Shown: in pieces, positions 6,896 to 15,409 of the stretch | Position numbering within the stretch: the stretch's first letter is position 1 | Layout: each line of letters starts with the position of its first letter | DNA from: Paraburkholderia phenoliruptrix | GTDB lineage: Bacteria; Pseudomonadota; Gammaproteobacteria; Burkholderiales; Burkholderiaceae | Assembly (NCBI RefSeq): GCF_902859825.1 | Contig: NZ_CADIKB010000043.1 | Location: 1-43,989, forward strand | Direction: 5' to 3' | Length of the DNA stretch: 43,989 bases | The notes under the pieces: generated by a model | What the model saw: the letters and a program-made list of their open reading frames with translations, nothing else | What the model was told of the DNA's origin: nothing | Databases searched by the model: none | Made by a program: the position numbers and the translations under genes

Positions 6896-7618
6896 ATGGA
6901 AAGCGCACAGCTAACGGTTGAAGACAAGGCAATCGAAATCCTTCGGCAAACACGCGACGGCGACACGCTCGAACCAAGGGATCTCAAACTCGTCGAGATG
7001 GCGGTCAATAACTTCCTGAACGAAGAGGGCAAGCAGGCATTTGAGACGCTTTTCAGCTCGGTTGCGTCGGGCGCGTATGCGAGCACACCTCATTGGTTTC
7101 ACGGCATAGAAAATATGACGCGCGATCAGCAAGGGTACGTGTACTGGAAGGGCAAGCAGATCGAACATTACTCACACAGCGACCCCTCAGAGAGCAGGCG
7201 CGACGCGCTGGAGCTGGCCGAACGTTGTCGGGCACTCGAGATGAAGGGGTTCCCGGTGTCGGGTAGCACACTTATGCGAACCTGCGTGACGGAAGCGCCG
7301 GCGGATACTCCATGGTTACTAGCATTGCAACGGTATTACTGTTTCTTCGAGCCAGCAGAAGAAGGCGGCCCGTCGATCAGTGAATTCCACGGTATCTTCT
7401 ACCGTATCGGTGCCGACTCCGGGGTCGTAGTGGTTTCACGGAATGCCGAGGGCGTCCAGATAACCCACAAGGATAGCGCTTACGACGCATTTCACGACCT
7501 GCAGGGCCGGGGACTGAAAAGCTTGCCAGTCGATCCCGACTACGAGGAGATGTGTCGCAGGTTGACCCTGATGGCAGTCACACCAGCAGCGCTCGAAGCC
7601 GCGATATCCGGAGCATAG
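6896..7618 (+). CDS. hypothetical protein, third gene of the shared-leader array
   Basis: A 240-residue soluble protein whose ATG lies behind AGGAG at the end of leader copy C. The N-terminal ~60 residues are helical. A distinctive 'GYVYWKGKQIEHYS' motif lies near residues 80-93 and is followed by a helix rich in Glu, Arg and Ala (ELAERCRALEMKGFPV). From memory, a motif of this kind recurs in plasmid and ICE hypothetical proteins of beta-proteobacteria, but I know no function. A terminator follows at 7643-7679, so this gene too is a separate leader-gene-terminator cassette. Confidence 0.75.
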   Translation: MESAQLTVEDKAIEILRQTRDGDTLEPRDLKLVEMAVNNFLNEEGKQAFETLFSSVASGAYASTPHWFHGIENMTRDQQGYVYWKGKQIEHYSHSDPSESRRDALELAERCRALEMKGFPVSGSTLMRTCVTEAPADTPWLLALQRYYCFFEPAEEGGPSISEFHGIFYRIGADSGVVVVSRNAEGVQITHKDSAYDAFHDLQGRGLKSLPVDPDYEEMCRRLTLMAVTPAALEAAISGA

Positions 7619-7642
7619 GCGAAAGCTGCGCTACCGCAACTC

Positions 7643-7679
7643 AATGGCCGCGTACTCTCCGGAGGCGCGGCATTTTTTT
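7643..7679 (+). terminator. Rho-independent terminator
   Basis: GCCGCG (7647-7652) pairs with CGCGGC (7666-7671), extended by AAT/ATT outside a one-base bulge and by an inner CTCC/GGAG, followed by seven T. It ends the gene at 6896-7618 and closes the cassette array. Confidence 0.8.
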
Positions 7680-7780
7680 ATCTTCAAAACGAAATTATTA
7701 ATTCGGACTACATATTTCAATACAACTCGTGAGCGCCGGTCTATTCCTCCCGTTCGAGCAGGCATCATATCCTCGCTTTT

Positions 7781-7849
7781 GGGCGGGTGAGCGGGTCAAT
7801 GGCGGGCGGCACGTCCGGCGAAGCGGACCATTGACGCGCTCACCCGCCC
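7781..7849. repeat. 22-bp near-perfect inverted repeat with nested hairpin
   Basis: The arms at 7781-7802 and 7828-7849 are complementary at 21 of 22 positions. The 25-base spacer itself contains GTCCG/CGGAC arms (7813-7817 and 7824-7828). No T run follows, so it is not a simple terminator. It lies in a 390-base gene-free stretch (7619-8007). A long extrudable hairpin of this type could serve as an origin of transfer, a replication signal or a protein-binding site; the choice is inference. Confidence 0.75.
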
Positions 7850-7867
7850 ATAGACGCTCAAGGGCAT

Positions 7868-7898
7868 GGGGCTGGCATCGTTGTTCCATGCCAACCCC
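7868..7898. repeat. second imperfect inverted repeat
   Basis: GGGGCTGGCAT (7868-7878) and ATGCCAACCCC (7888-7898) pair at ten of eleven positions, the other being G-U or C-A depending on strand, around a nine-base loop. It lies 18 bases from the larger inverted repeat, and a further GCCCG...CGGGC pair follows (about 7902-7936), giving a cluster of hairpins. Confidence 0.55.
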
Positions 7899-8007
7899 CG
7901 AGCCCGTCCGGCGGCGAGGACGTCCCGCCTTCGGGCAGTATCAGGGGTGGGGCGCACGGGTGCTTCCATCGAGTGATTTCCGAAAAGCCGCACGTCGACG
8001 CGCTCGA

Positions 8008-8307
8008 TTAGCGACGGGTAGACGCCGGACGTTCGAGCAAAGCTGAAGCGCTGACACCCAGGGCCGTAGCGAGCTTCTCGATATTGTCGATTGAAACATT
8101 GAAGGGGGCGCGCTCGACCTGACTGATGAATGTTCGGTCGAGATTGGCGGAGAACCCAAGTTGTTCCTGCGACAGGCCTATTACCACACGACATGCGCGG
8201 ACGTTGTAGGCGAGCACATCGCGCAGCGATGTAAGGGACTGTGAGGGAGAAGGTGGCTTTAGCGAGGGCGGCAAGGGTGCAATGCTTTCAACTCGCAGCA
8301 TTTGCAT
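8008..8307 (-). CDS. XRE-family HTH transcriptional regulator
   Basis: A 99-residue protein with a Pro/Ser-rich N-terminus followed by one Cro/C1-type helix-turn-helix, about residues 28-92. Typical features are 'LRDVLAYNVRACRVVIGLSQEQLG' (helix 1 and the start of helix 2, shown by its key residues L-S-Q-E-Q-L), 'DRTFISQVER' (recognition helix) and 'SIDNIEKLATALGV' (helices 4-5). It would bind DNA as a dimer. Start is the ATG at 8307 or the one at 8301; neither has a strong ribosome site. It sits next to the hairpin cluster at 7781-7940 and may act there or on its own promoter, which is inference. The 264 bases upstream (8308-8571) show no gene. Confidence 0.85.
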   Translation of the reverse strand: MQMLRVESIAPLPPSLKPPSPSQSLTSLRDVLAYNVRACRVVIGLSQEQLGFSANLDRTFISQVERAPFNVSIDNIEKLATALGVSASALLERPASTRR

Positions 8308-8571
8308 CCACGGCTTTTACATCATGTATGCGGAAAGCCTGTCAGGCGCCCACGCAGAACGCGATGAAAACCATCATTCATCTGGAGAATGGGATCTAAC
8401 CGGCTTCCTATATTGGGCGCTCGGCTCTGCGCCTCGGTCGGACAGCCCCAAGGCACCCTGGAGATGATTTACTTCGGGTTGGTCCGTCTGGTTCGGTGAG
8501 GGCAACCTACATCGCCCGGCGCATGACGGGACAACGAGGCGGGCGGTTCAGATACCTGGTGGAAAGCCGAA

Positions 8572-9060
8572 CTATTCCGCCTTTGGTAAGGGTTTGTTAA
8601 ACGCATCGTCAGGTAGTTCCATCTGTGCGTGTTCCAGAAGGGTCTGCTTCGAATACGTCTCGTACATCATCATGAACGCAAGCTGAACATTCACCGGCGT
8701 TTCATCCCAGTCCTCCTGGCGAGGCGCAAGAATGCCCACAGCGGGATCAAGCTCCATCTTGCGTAGCGCCAGTGCAAGTTGTTCCTTGAGACCATGTGTG
8801 ACGACACAGTCTTCAGGCGAAAGTACGCCGCACCATACATAAACCTGAAGAACAGGGACGTTCAGGAAAGTAGCGAACTTTTGCACATTCTCCTTGTTGC
8901 CCCCACCAAGCCATCGGTCACCAGCGAGAATGCCGACGACGTGCGAATACGACAGTCCAAGTATTTCCGAGAGCTGCCTGGCGTCGATGTTGCGTCGCCC
9001 CATCAAGGTTTTTACCTGCACGATGAGCTGACGCTGCTGCTCGAGGTATGGATGATCCAT
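8572..9060 (-). CDS. HTH-domain protein (XRE-like regulator)
   Basis: A 162-residue protein. Residues about 10-60 form a helix-turn-helix of the XRE/lambda-repressor type (GRRNIDARQLSEILGLSYSH, recognition-helix part SHVVGILAG); after it comes a helical C-terminal region with no known domain. The ATG at 9060 is preferred, with AAGGA 11 bases upstream; a TTG at 9066 is possible. A good sigma-70-type promoter lies at 9109-9137. It is divergent from the OB-fold/topB/HD operon, so it may control both itself and that operon; this is inference from position. Confidence 0.75.
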   Translation of the reverse strand: MDHPYLEQQRQLIVQVKTLMGRRNIDARQLSEILGLSYSHVVGILAGDRWLGGGNKENVQKFATFLNVPVLQVYVWCGVLSPEDCVVTHGLKEQLALALRKMELDPAVGILAPRQEDWDETPVNVQLAFMMMYETYSKQTLLEHAQMELPDDAFNKPLPKAE

Positions 9061-9108
9061 GTTCAAAAATGTCCTTCTGGACGGTAGGAAAGATATGGGC
9101 CGGCTACT

Positions 9109-9137
9109 TATATACCCAATTTATGAAAATCGCTCAA
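9109..9137 (-). promoter_or_regulatory. sigma-70-type promoter for the HTH gene at 9060
   Basis: Read on the minus strand: TTGAGC (-35, 9137-9132), a 17-base spacer, then TATATA (-10, 9114-9109). It lies about 50 bases before the ATG at 9060 in an AT-rich patch of otherwise GC-rich DNA. A GAAAA...TTTTC inverted repeat overlaps the -35 side (about 9125-9145) and could be an operator. Confidence 0.6.
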
Positions 9138-9275
9138 ATATTTTCAGAATCCCCTCAGGGTTCGGGCCGGCAGCCGAACTCCTGATCCCAAGCCAGCAGC
9201 CAGCCTCGCCGGGCCAAAATTATTTCTTGCGAAGATTTTAAACTAGGATGGGACTTCCTCAAATGGGAGCTTTCC

Positions 9276-10313
9276 ATGTCCGAAAAGTCGATCACCCTGC
9301 TGTCCGTTGCGGCGCGCTCGGTGCCCGCGAAACACCAGTACTACCGTGGGTTCAAAAACGTCGTCTATCTCACCGGCCATATTCATTCGATCGAAGGCAG
9401 CACGATCTGGCTGCAGTTGACCAACAACCTGAATCTCCTTGTGCCGGTCGCGGTACCTCCGGGAATTCGCCTGCCGAGACCCTTCAAGGTGCGTGAAGCG
9501 GTCAAGATGATCTGTCAGGTTCAGCCGCATAAGGAAGATGACGGGGAGCCTGGTCTGCGCGTATACGCACGCTCGTTCGAGCGGCCGAACGTGCTGGAGC
9601 TTCCCAACAAGAGTGCTTTTGAAAAGGCGGTTCCCGATCGCGCGCCGGAAGACAGGGATTTTCGACCGTACGGCAGTGGATACCGTGCCAGCAATGCATG
9701 CAATCAGGTCAAGATTGCTGGGATGGTGGTCGGGATAAGTGTGCGCAAGACGGAAGTGGATCCGGACGGCGCCGTCGTGCAATCAGGTGCCTGCACGATC
9801 CTGCTGCGGCAGGATGCGGACGAGGAAAACGTCATACCAGTTAAATACTACGGCAAGCTCGCGGAAACGGTCGCGTCGTACATCAAACCAGGCGACATGA
9901 TTTACGCCGACGGTAAATACCGGGTCAAACCGGTCGAGATCGGCGGCGAACTCATTGACGGAAAGCCGAAGGTGCGACGCGTTCCGTTCATACAGATCCA
10001 GGAGCCGGCACTGCCCACCGCAATCGACATCGTCTATATCGGCGGCCCCGCGGACAAGTATCCGGCATGGATGATCGACATGCATCAGCGCTTCAAGCGC
10101 GGGGCGAAACGCGCTGAGCGGCCAGCCAACGGATCAGGGGCACAAGCTGCAGCGACCGCAGCAAGCGGTGGACCTGAGACCAAAAACAGTATCGAGGCGG
10201 ACACGGCGACGGTCGATCTCGAAAGCCATCCGCTGTGGGCATCACTGTCGCCGGAGCATCAAAAGTTGTGCCGCGAGGATCCCGAGCATCGCAAGATGAT
10301 CCTCGGGGAGTAG
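9276..10313 (+). CDS. OB-fold-like protein next to topoisomerase III (putative ssDNA-binding)
   Basis: A 345-residue protein started by the ATG at 9276 behind GGGAG. The pattern resembles tandem OB-fold strands: 'KNVVYLTGHIHSIEGSTIWLQL' (shown here to residue ~50 by its alternating hydrophobics) and a second block 'NQVKIAGMVVGISVRKTE' followed by 'CTILLRQ' and 'IPVKYYGKLAETVASYIKPG', the last being typical of single-stranded-DNA-binding folds. The C-terminal 70 residues are a low-complexity linker (Ala, Gly, Lys) ending in an acidic helix. topB starts four bases after the stop, so the two are co-translated and could act together on single-stranded DNA during transfer or replication. Fold assignment is by eye. 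Confidence 0.6.
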   Translation: MSEKSITLLSVAARSVPAKHQYYRGFKNVVYLTGHIHSIEGSTIWLQLTNNLNLLVPVAVPPGIRLPRPFKVREAVKMICQVQPHKEDDGEPGLRVYARSFERPNVLELPNKSAFEKAVPDRAPEDRDFRPYGSGYRASNACNQVKIAGMVVGISVRKTEVDPDGAVVQSGACTILLRQDADEENVIPVKYYGKLAETVASYIKPGDMIYADGKYRVKPVEIGGELIDGKPKVRRVPFIQIQEPALPTAIDIVYIGGPADKYPAWMIDMHQRFKRGAKRAERPANGSGAQAAATAASGGPETKNSIEADTATVDLESHPLWASLSPEHQKLCREDPEHRKMILGE

Positions 10314-10316
10314 GCC

Positions 10317-12938
10317 ATGAAGGCGCTCATCATTGCCGAAAAGCCGTCGGTAGCAAAGGACATTGCGAAGGCACTCAACGTACCGCCGATAGCCGGTGCC
10401 GGGCACTGGGAAAATGATCAACTGGTGATCTCCAACGCCGTGGGGCATCTGGTCCAGTTGGCCGCACCGCCGGCAATAGCGAACCTCTTGCCGGTGATTC
10501 CTGAGAAGTTCGAGCTGGAGGCCTTGCCGAAGACTCAGTCCCAGCTCAGGAAGCTGGTCGACCTGATGAGCCGTAAGGACGTAAACGTCCTGATCAATGC
10601 ATGCGATGCTGGTCGGGAAGGGGAGGAAATTTTCCGGCTGATCGCCGAGTACGCGCGCACCACCAAGACGATCAAGCGCATGTGGTTGCAGTCGATGACG
10701 CTACAGTCGATCCGTGACGCCTACAGGCAGCACCTGCGAAGCGATGCAGAGATGCGCCCGTTGGCTGACGCGGCCAGAAAGCGCGGCGAAGCGGACTGGC
10801 TTGTCGGCATCAATGTGACGCGCATCTGCTCGGTTATTTTTGGCGACATGACGACTGCGGGGCGTGTTCAGACTCCAACCCTGATGATCGTGGTGGCCCG
10901 CGAGGAGGCCATCCGCTCGTTCATCGCGCGGCAATACTTTGAGGTGCACACTTCAATTAGTTTGACGGCTCGAGCTTACGACGCGATCTGGCAGTGTCCG
11001 GCCGACAAGGTTCGTCCGAGGGAGCCGGCGGAGCGGATATGGGACCGCGCTGAAGCCGATGCGGTCGCGACACGCTGCAAGGGTAAGGATCCGGATCGTA
11101 TTGACGAGACCACGACGCCGAGCCGCTCCGCAGCGCCGGCGCTCTTTGATCTGACGACATTGCAGCGTGAAGCGAACCAGCGCTTCGGGATGTCGGCAAA
11201 CAACACGCTGAAAATCGCCCAGGCACTTTACCAGACGCACAAGGTGCTGACCTACCCGCGTACCGATGCGAAGGCGTTGCCGGAAGATTACGTGCCGACG
11301 GTTACCCGCACGATAGAAGCACTTGCGACGCAGGGATACGCGGAAGCCGCGCGAAGGGTGCTTGATAACGGTTGGATCAAGCCAACGAAACGGGTGTTCG
11401 ACAACAGCAAGATTTCTGATCACTTCGCGATCGTCCCAACGGGTGCCACACCACAGAGCCTTACCGCCGACGAAGGTAAAATCTACGATCTTGTCGCGCG
11501 ACGCCTGCTTGCGGTGTTTCATCCTGACGCAGAGTATGCAGTAACTGTGCGCACAGCCTGGATCGGCACGGACCGCTTTGTTGCACGCGGTCGCGTGCTG
11601 GTCGCTCCGGGTTGGCAGGCAGTCTATCAGGCAGCCCCCGAGCAAAAATCCAAGGACGCGACTGCTGCCGAAACAACTGCCAGGTTGCCGGCGCTTGCCC
11701 CCGGCGAGAGCGGCAAGACCGCATCGATGAAGGTCGTCAAGGGCGAGACCAAACCGCCAGACCGGTTTAACGAAGCAACGCTCCTTTCGGCAATGGAGCA
11801 TGCCGGCAAAGAAGTGTCGGACGAACAGCTGCGCGCTGCGATGGCTGAGAAAGGGTTGGGCACGCCCGCCACGCGTGCGGCGACGATCGAGAAGCTGTTG
11901 GGCGAAGAATACATGACGCGCGAGAAGCGCAATCTGGTGCCAACAGCGAAGGCATTCAAATTGAAAGAGCTGCTCACCAGGTTGAAGGCTGAGCTGCTGC
12001 TATCGCCGGAACTGACCGGCGACTGGGAAGCCAAACTAAAGTCGATCGAGGCAGGGCAGGGGAAGGGTTCTGATTTTCTCGACGGCATCAAGAATCTCAC
12101 CCTTGATATCGTTTCGCGCGGCTTGCAAATGCCGCCGGCGGCAACGTGTTCAGCATGCGGCAAGCCGATGCTTCGCCGTAAAGGCCCCAAGGGGCTTTTC
12201 TGGGGTTGTACCGGCTATCCCGGCTGCAAGGAAGCATTGCCTGACGACAACGGCAAGCCGGGCGCCGCCCGCGCCGCTTCGTCGAGCACTTCTCACGCGA
12301 TGCCGTCCGACATCACGATTGGGTGTTCGAAGTGTGGCAAGCCGATGGCGCAACGCAAAGGTCCCCGCGGGCCTTTCTGGAGTTGCACAGGCTATCCGGA
12401 CTGCAAGACAACGTTACCCGACGACAACGGCAAGCCGGGTGCATCGCGGGATGCTTCCGCTGGAGCCCGGTCGGCAACGTCGGCCGGCGTCACGATACCC
12501 TGTCCGAAGTGCGGCAAGCCGTTGACGCGCCGCAAGGGGCAGAAAGGCTTTTTCTGGGGCTGCAGCGCCTACCCCGACTGCAACGGAACGCTTCCGGACG
12601 ACAACGGGAAACCGGGAGTGAGAACCGAAAATGTAGGGGGGAAGGCCACGCGCACGGAGGTCGAGCGGTTGACCGTGCCCGTTTCGCCGCCACCCCAACC
12701 AACCCGTGCTGACGCAGTTGGTGCGGAGGTGCACTCCGCAGCGAGTACGGTCGCGATCGCCACGAAGCCATCCGAGGCAAGCGCTGGCCAGACGACAGGC
12801 GGGCCGATCGGCTCGACATGTCCGGGGTGCCGCAAGGGCACGCTCACGCTGCGATCGGCACCCAGGAGTGGGCGGCCGTATGCGGGATGTACAACGTTCC
12901 CCGGGTGCAAGTATTTTCTCTGGATGGACCGGTCGTGA
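10317..12938 (+). CDS. topB: DNA topoisomerase III
   Basis: An 873-residue type IA topoisomerase. The N-terminal Toprim domain begins 'ALIIAEKPSVAKDIAKALN' and includes 'NACDAGREGEEIFRL' (acidic D-x-D-like metal site, about residue 100). The central domain has 'TAGRVQTPTLMIVVAREE', and the active-site Tyr is at about residue 313 (YPRTDAKALP). The C-terminus has four zinc-ribbon modules: three nearly identical 59-residue repeats beginning at residues 611, 670 and 729 (CxxCGKP..RRKG.KG.FWGC..YPDC), and a divergent fourth at 835. It nicks and passes single strands to decatenate DNA; plasmid-borne copies help resolve replication or transfer intermediates. The HD-protein gene begins with a GTGA overlap at the stop, indicating an operon. 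Confidence 0.97.
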   Translation: MKALIIAEKPSVAKDIAKALNVPPIAGAGHWENDQLVISNAVGHLVQLAAPPAIANLLPVIPEKFELEALPKTQSQLRKLVDLMSRKDVNVLINACDAGREGEEIFRLIAEYARTTKTIKRMWLQSMTLQSIRDAYRQHLRSDAEMRPLADAARKRGEADWLVGINVTRICSVIFGDMTTAGRVQTPTLMIVVAREEAIRSFIARQYFEVHTSISLTARAYDAIWQCPADKVRPREPAERIWDRAEADAVATRCKGKDPDRIDETTTPSRSAAPALFDLTTLQREANQRFGMSANNTLKIAQALYQTHKVLTYPRTDAKALPEDYVPTVTRTIEALATQGYAEAARRVLDNGWIKPTKRVFDNSKISDHFAIVPTGATPQSLTADEGKIYDLVARRLLAVFHPDAEYAVTVRTAWIGTDRFVARGRVLVAPGWQAVYQAAPEQKSKDATAAETTARLPALAPGESGKTASMKVVKGETKPPDRFNEATLLSAMEHAGKEVSDEQLRAAMAEKGLGTPATRAATIEKLLGEEYMTREKRNLVPTAKAFKLKELLTRLKAELLLSPELTGDWEAKLKSIEAGQGKGSDFLDGIKNLTLDIVSRGLQMPPAATCSACGKPMLRRKGPKGLFWGCTGYPGCKEALPDDNGKPGAARAASSSTSHAMPSDITIGCSKCGKPMAQRKGPRGPFWSCTGYPDCKTTLPDDNGKPGASRDASAGARSATSAGVTIPCPKCGKPLTRRKGQKGFFWGCSAYPDCNGTLPDDNGKPGVRTENVGGKATRTEVERLTVPVSPPPQPTRADAVGAEVHSAASTVAIATKPSEASAGQTTGGPIGSTCPGCRKGTLTLRSAPRSGRPYAGCTTFPGCKYFLWMDRS
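12147..12620 (+). repeat. three 177-bp tandem repeats inside topB
   Basis: Zinc-ribbon modules start at 12147, 12324 and 12501, exactly 177 bases apart. Each contains the near-identical DNA 'GACGACAACGGCAAGCCGGG' towards its end. The repeat is long and similar enough to allow unequal recombination, which would add or remove one 59-residue module without a frameshift. Confidence 0.85.
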
Positions 12939-15283
12939 TTGCGCGTCAGCAACCCGTCATCAGGGCGACAGCGTTCGTCGCCGTGTTCTGGTGGAGCATT
13001 CTTACGCTCTGGCACGGAGGGTGGAGCCTGCGGGATATCGTGCTGCATCGCACGGCGATGGGATGGGAGTACTCCCTTGCCACCATCGTGGCTACGATAG
13101 CCGGCACGATCGCGGGCGTGGCCATTACGGCCTATTCCATCTGGTTCGATCGGCGGCAGGTCCAACTGGCGTTGAGAGGCCGAAGCGAGCGAGGCGTGAG
13201 CGTGACCATTGGTCCGATCCCAATCCATCTAGGCGATCTTCCACGCGCCGAAAATGGACTCTCGGAGCAGGACATCGCGGACGTTCGCGAGATCCGGGCG
13301 GATGGGTCGACGGACTTTATGCGGCAGTGGCACGCACGCTTTGATGTAAGTGCGCCTGAGCACGGCAGGCTCATGTCGGCCCTCGAACGCATGCTGGCGC
13401 AGCACCGCGCACTGCCCGCGACACACGTGCCAGGCGGCCACGGCGGACGAAATCTGCTGGTGCACAGTCTGCTGGTTTGCTGGTATATGGTCAGGCTTGC
13501 GCCCGCGCACACGTATAACGGCACGATCAAGCTCCCAGACTTCAAGATTTCGCTCAAGCTCAAGGAGTCGGGATACCAGTTCGATAGTGAAGATCCGCTG
13601 ATCGCGATCGTGGGACTCGCACACGATATCGGCAAGATCGAATGCTACGAGTACGACCAGGGCGGCAACCTGACGGGCTGTCGGCGCGACCACGACTTGA
13701 CAGGCTCGCGGATCCTCGCGCGGATGCCGGAATTCTGGGACCTGCCTGATGCAGATCGCGACACGCTGTCGCTTGTGGTCGGTCACTATCACCATCCACA
13801 AGACATGCCGACCGTCGATGGATTTGAAGTTCTCTCCGATCGGAATCACGCGATGCTCGAGCTGCTGATTCGCGCTGACGTTTTGTCGTCAAAGCGTGAG
13901 TCTGGACTCGCCGAGGCCGCTGCGACGAGCGAATTGGGTGGCGAGAGTCAGTTCGTGGAGACGGTCGAGGGAAAGGATCTGTGGAAGGCCGTGGAAGCCG
14001 TCCTCACGCGTGTTGGCACGATCAACGGCCGTACCGGATCAGGCAATATTGGCTTCAAGTATCGTGACCCGGCTAGTGGAGCGAACCTCGTCTACCTGGT
14101 GGAGAAGGATTTCGTTGACGCGGTCAGCGCCGAGGCGGGGGTAACGAACACGATCCAGGAACTGAGAAACGATGTGTCGGCGGTTTCAAAAAAGGTGCTC
14201 ATGCTGCTGAACGATCGCGGCCTGCTGTACACGGACCGTGAGCGCAGTCCGACAACGGCCCTCTACAACGTCCAGTTCTTCAGTCCAAAAAGCTACTGGG
14301 CCGACCGGGAACACAAGGTGCCGAAGCGGGAGGAAGAGCGCGGCGCGCCGGCGTTCCGACTGGGCTCCGTGATCGTCGTCCTGCCTGACGCGCTGTTTCC
14401 CGCACTCGGGCAACTGGCCGACTTCGACAAGGTGCCCGTGATCGGCAAATCCCGGCTGGGAATGGGAGGTGTGCGCAAGTCTGGCGCCGCCGGGTCCGGG
14501 ACCCGCACGACGCTCGCGGATCTCGCGCTGGGCGAACAGTTGCAGGAGACCGTGAGTGCTGGCGGCACCGAAAAGCAAACAGATGGAGCAGCGTCGGGGG
14601 CATTTGATGCACTCGGAGCCGCGTTCGAGGCGCAGGAAGCCATAAGGCGTGCAAAGGAGGCTGCCGGCAATCCGCCGGCGGCCTCCGCGGCCGATGGGGG
14701 CGCGCAGCCGGGGCATCCCGGCGTGGACGCCGAAACGCCTTGGGATGAGGAGCTCGAGCCCGCAGCCAACAATGAACATCCGGCATCCGGTAGCGGGGCG
14801 CCATGGGACGAGGAGCCCGGCGCCGCGACGACCAGCGAGACAGAGGCATACCCTTGGGATGAGGAGGAAACCGGGCAGGGCGAAGGGGCCGTTGACCCGA
14901 CACCGGACGTGCCTCTTTCGGGCGATGACCGCACAGAGGATCGGGGGCCTGTCGCACGGCATGAGGATGTAGATGGCACATCGTCGACCGAGGGCGGAGG
15001 CAAGCCTCTTGCTTCGCCCCGCACGCTCGGCAAAGCGGTGCGCTCGATGTTATGGACCGGCATTTCAACGGGACAACTCGCGCATCGCGAGATCGGCACG
15101 TACGACGATACTCCGGGCAGTCTCGTGATGTGCCGCACCGCGGACGTCAAGGCATACGTGGCCACCCGCGCGAAGCTCACGTACACCTTCGATCAGATGG
15201 ACGAGGCGATCAGGCAGGGTGTGGTAGACGGCGTACAGGTGGTTGGGGTGTGCTACCAGATCCAGCGTGAGCTCAAAGGATAG
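12935..15283 (+). CDS. HD-domain protein with two N-terminal membrane segments; candidate MOBH-type relaxase
   Basis: A 782-residue protein. The GTG at 12935 overlaps the topB stop as GTGA; upstream starts would lie inside topB. Residues about 8-75 hold two hydrophobic segments. The metal-dependent HD domain follows, with 'GGHGGRNLLVHSLLV' (~167), 'AHDIGK' (~229), 'RDHDLTGSRIL' (~252) and 'GHYHHP' (~283). MOBH relaxases (TraI_2 family) use HD and HHH motifs of this type to nick oriT, hence the call. After residue ~500 is a low-complexity acidic region with three 'PWDEE' repeats, then a C-terminal globular domain. I see no helicase motifs. The topB and OB-fold partners fit a relaxase role, but a general HD phosphohydrolase cannot be excluded. 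Confidence 0.65.
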   Translation: MIARQQPVIRATAFVAVFWWSILTLWHGGWSLRDIVLHRTAMGWEYSLATIVATIAGTIAGVAITAYSIWFDRRQVQLALRGRSERGVSVTIGPIPIHLGDLPRAENGLSEQDIADVREIRADGSTDFMRQWHARFDVSAPEHGRLMSALERMLAQHRALPATHVPGGHGGRNLLVHSLLVCWYMVRLAPAHTYNGTIKLPDFKISLKLKESGYQFDSEDPLIAIVGLAHDIGKIECYEYDQGGNLTGCRRDHDLTGSRILARMPEFWDLPDADRDTLSLVVGHYHHPQDMPTVDGFEVLSDRNHAMLELLIRADVLSSKRESGLAEAAATSELGGESQFVETVEGKDLWKAVEAVLTRVGTINGRTGSGNIGFKYRDPASGANLVYLVEKDFVDAVSAEAGVTNTIQELRNDVSAVSKKVLMLLNDRGLLYTDRERSPTTALYNVQFFSPKSYWADREHKVPKREEERGAPAFRLGSVIVVLPDALFPALGQLADFDKVPVIGKSRLGMGGVRKSGAAGSGTRTTLADLALGEQLQETVSAGGTEKQTDGAASGAFDALGAAFEAQEAIRRAKEAAGNPPAASAADGGAQPGHPGVDAETPWDEELEPAANNEHPASGSGAPWDEEPGAATTSETEAYPWDEEETGQGEGAVDPTPDVPLSGDDRTEDRGPVARHEDVDGTSSTEGGGKPLASPRTLGKAVRSMLWTGISTGQLAHREIGTYDDTPGSLVMCRTADVKAYVATRAKLTYTFDQMDEAIRQGVVDGVQVVGVCYQIQRELKG

Positions 15284-15409
15284 AAAGCTGCGAATGAGTT
15301 CATCGGCAGCGGCCACATTGCGGAAGCCGACGTCAACTGCCGACCATGCGCAATTTGGTGCGTGTGGCGCGACAGAACGCAAGCTCTCGAGTCAAAAGAA
15401 TGAATCGCG

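Noticed and set aside
14280..15186. Large minus-strand open frames opposite the HD gene
   Set aside because: They are GC-driven shadows: Ala/Arg/Pro-rich, with no motifs, opposite a strongly supported gene.
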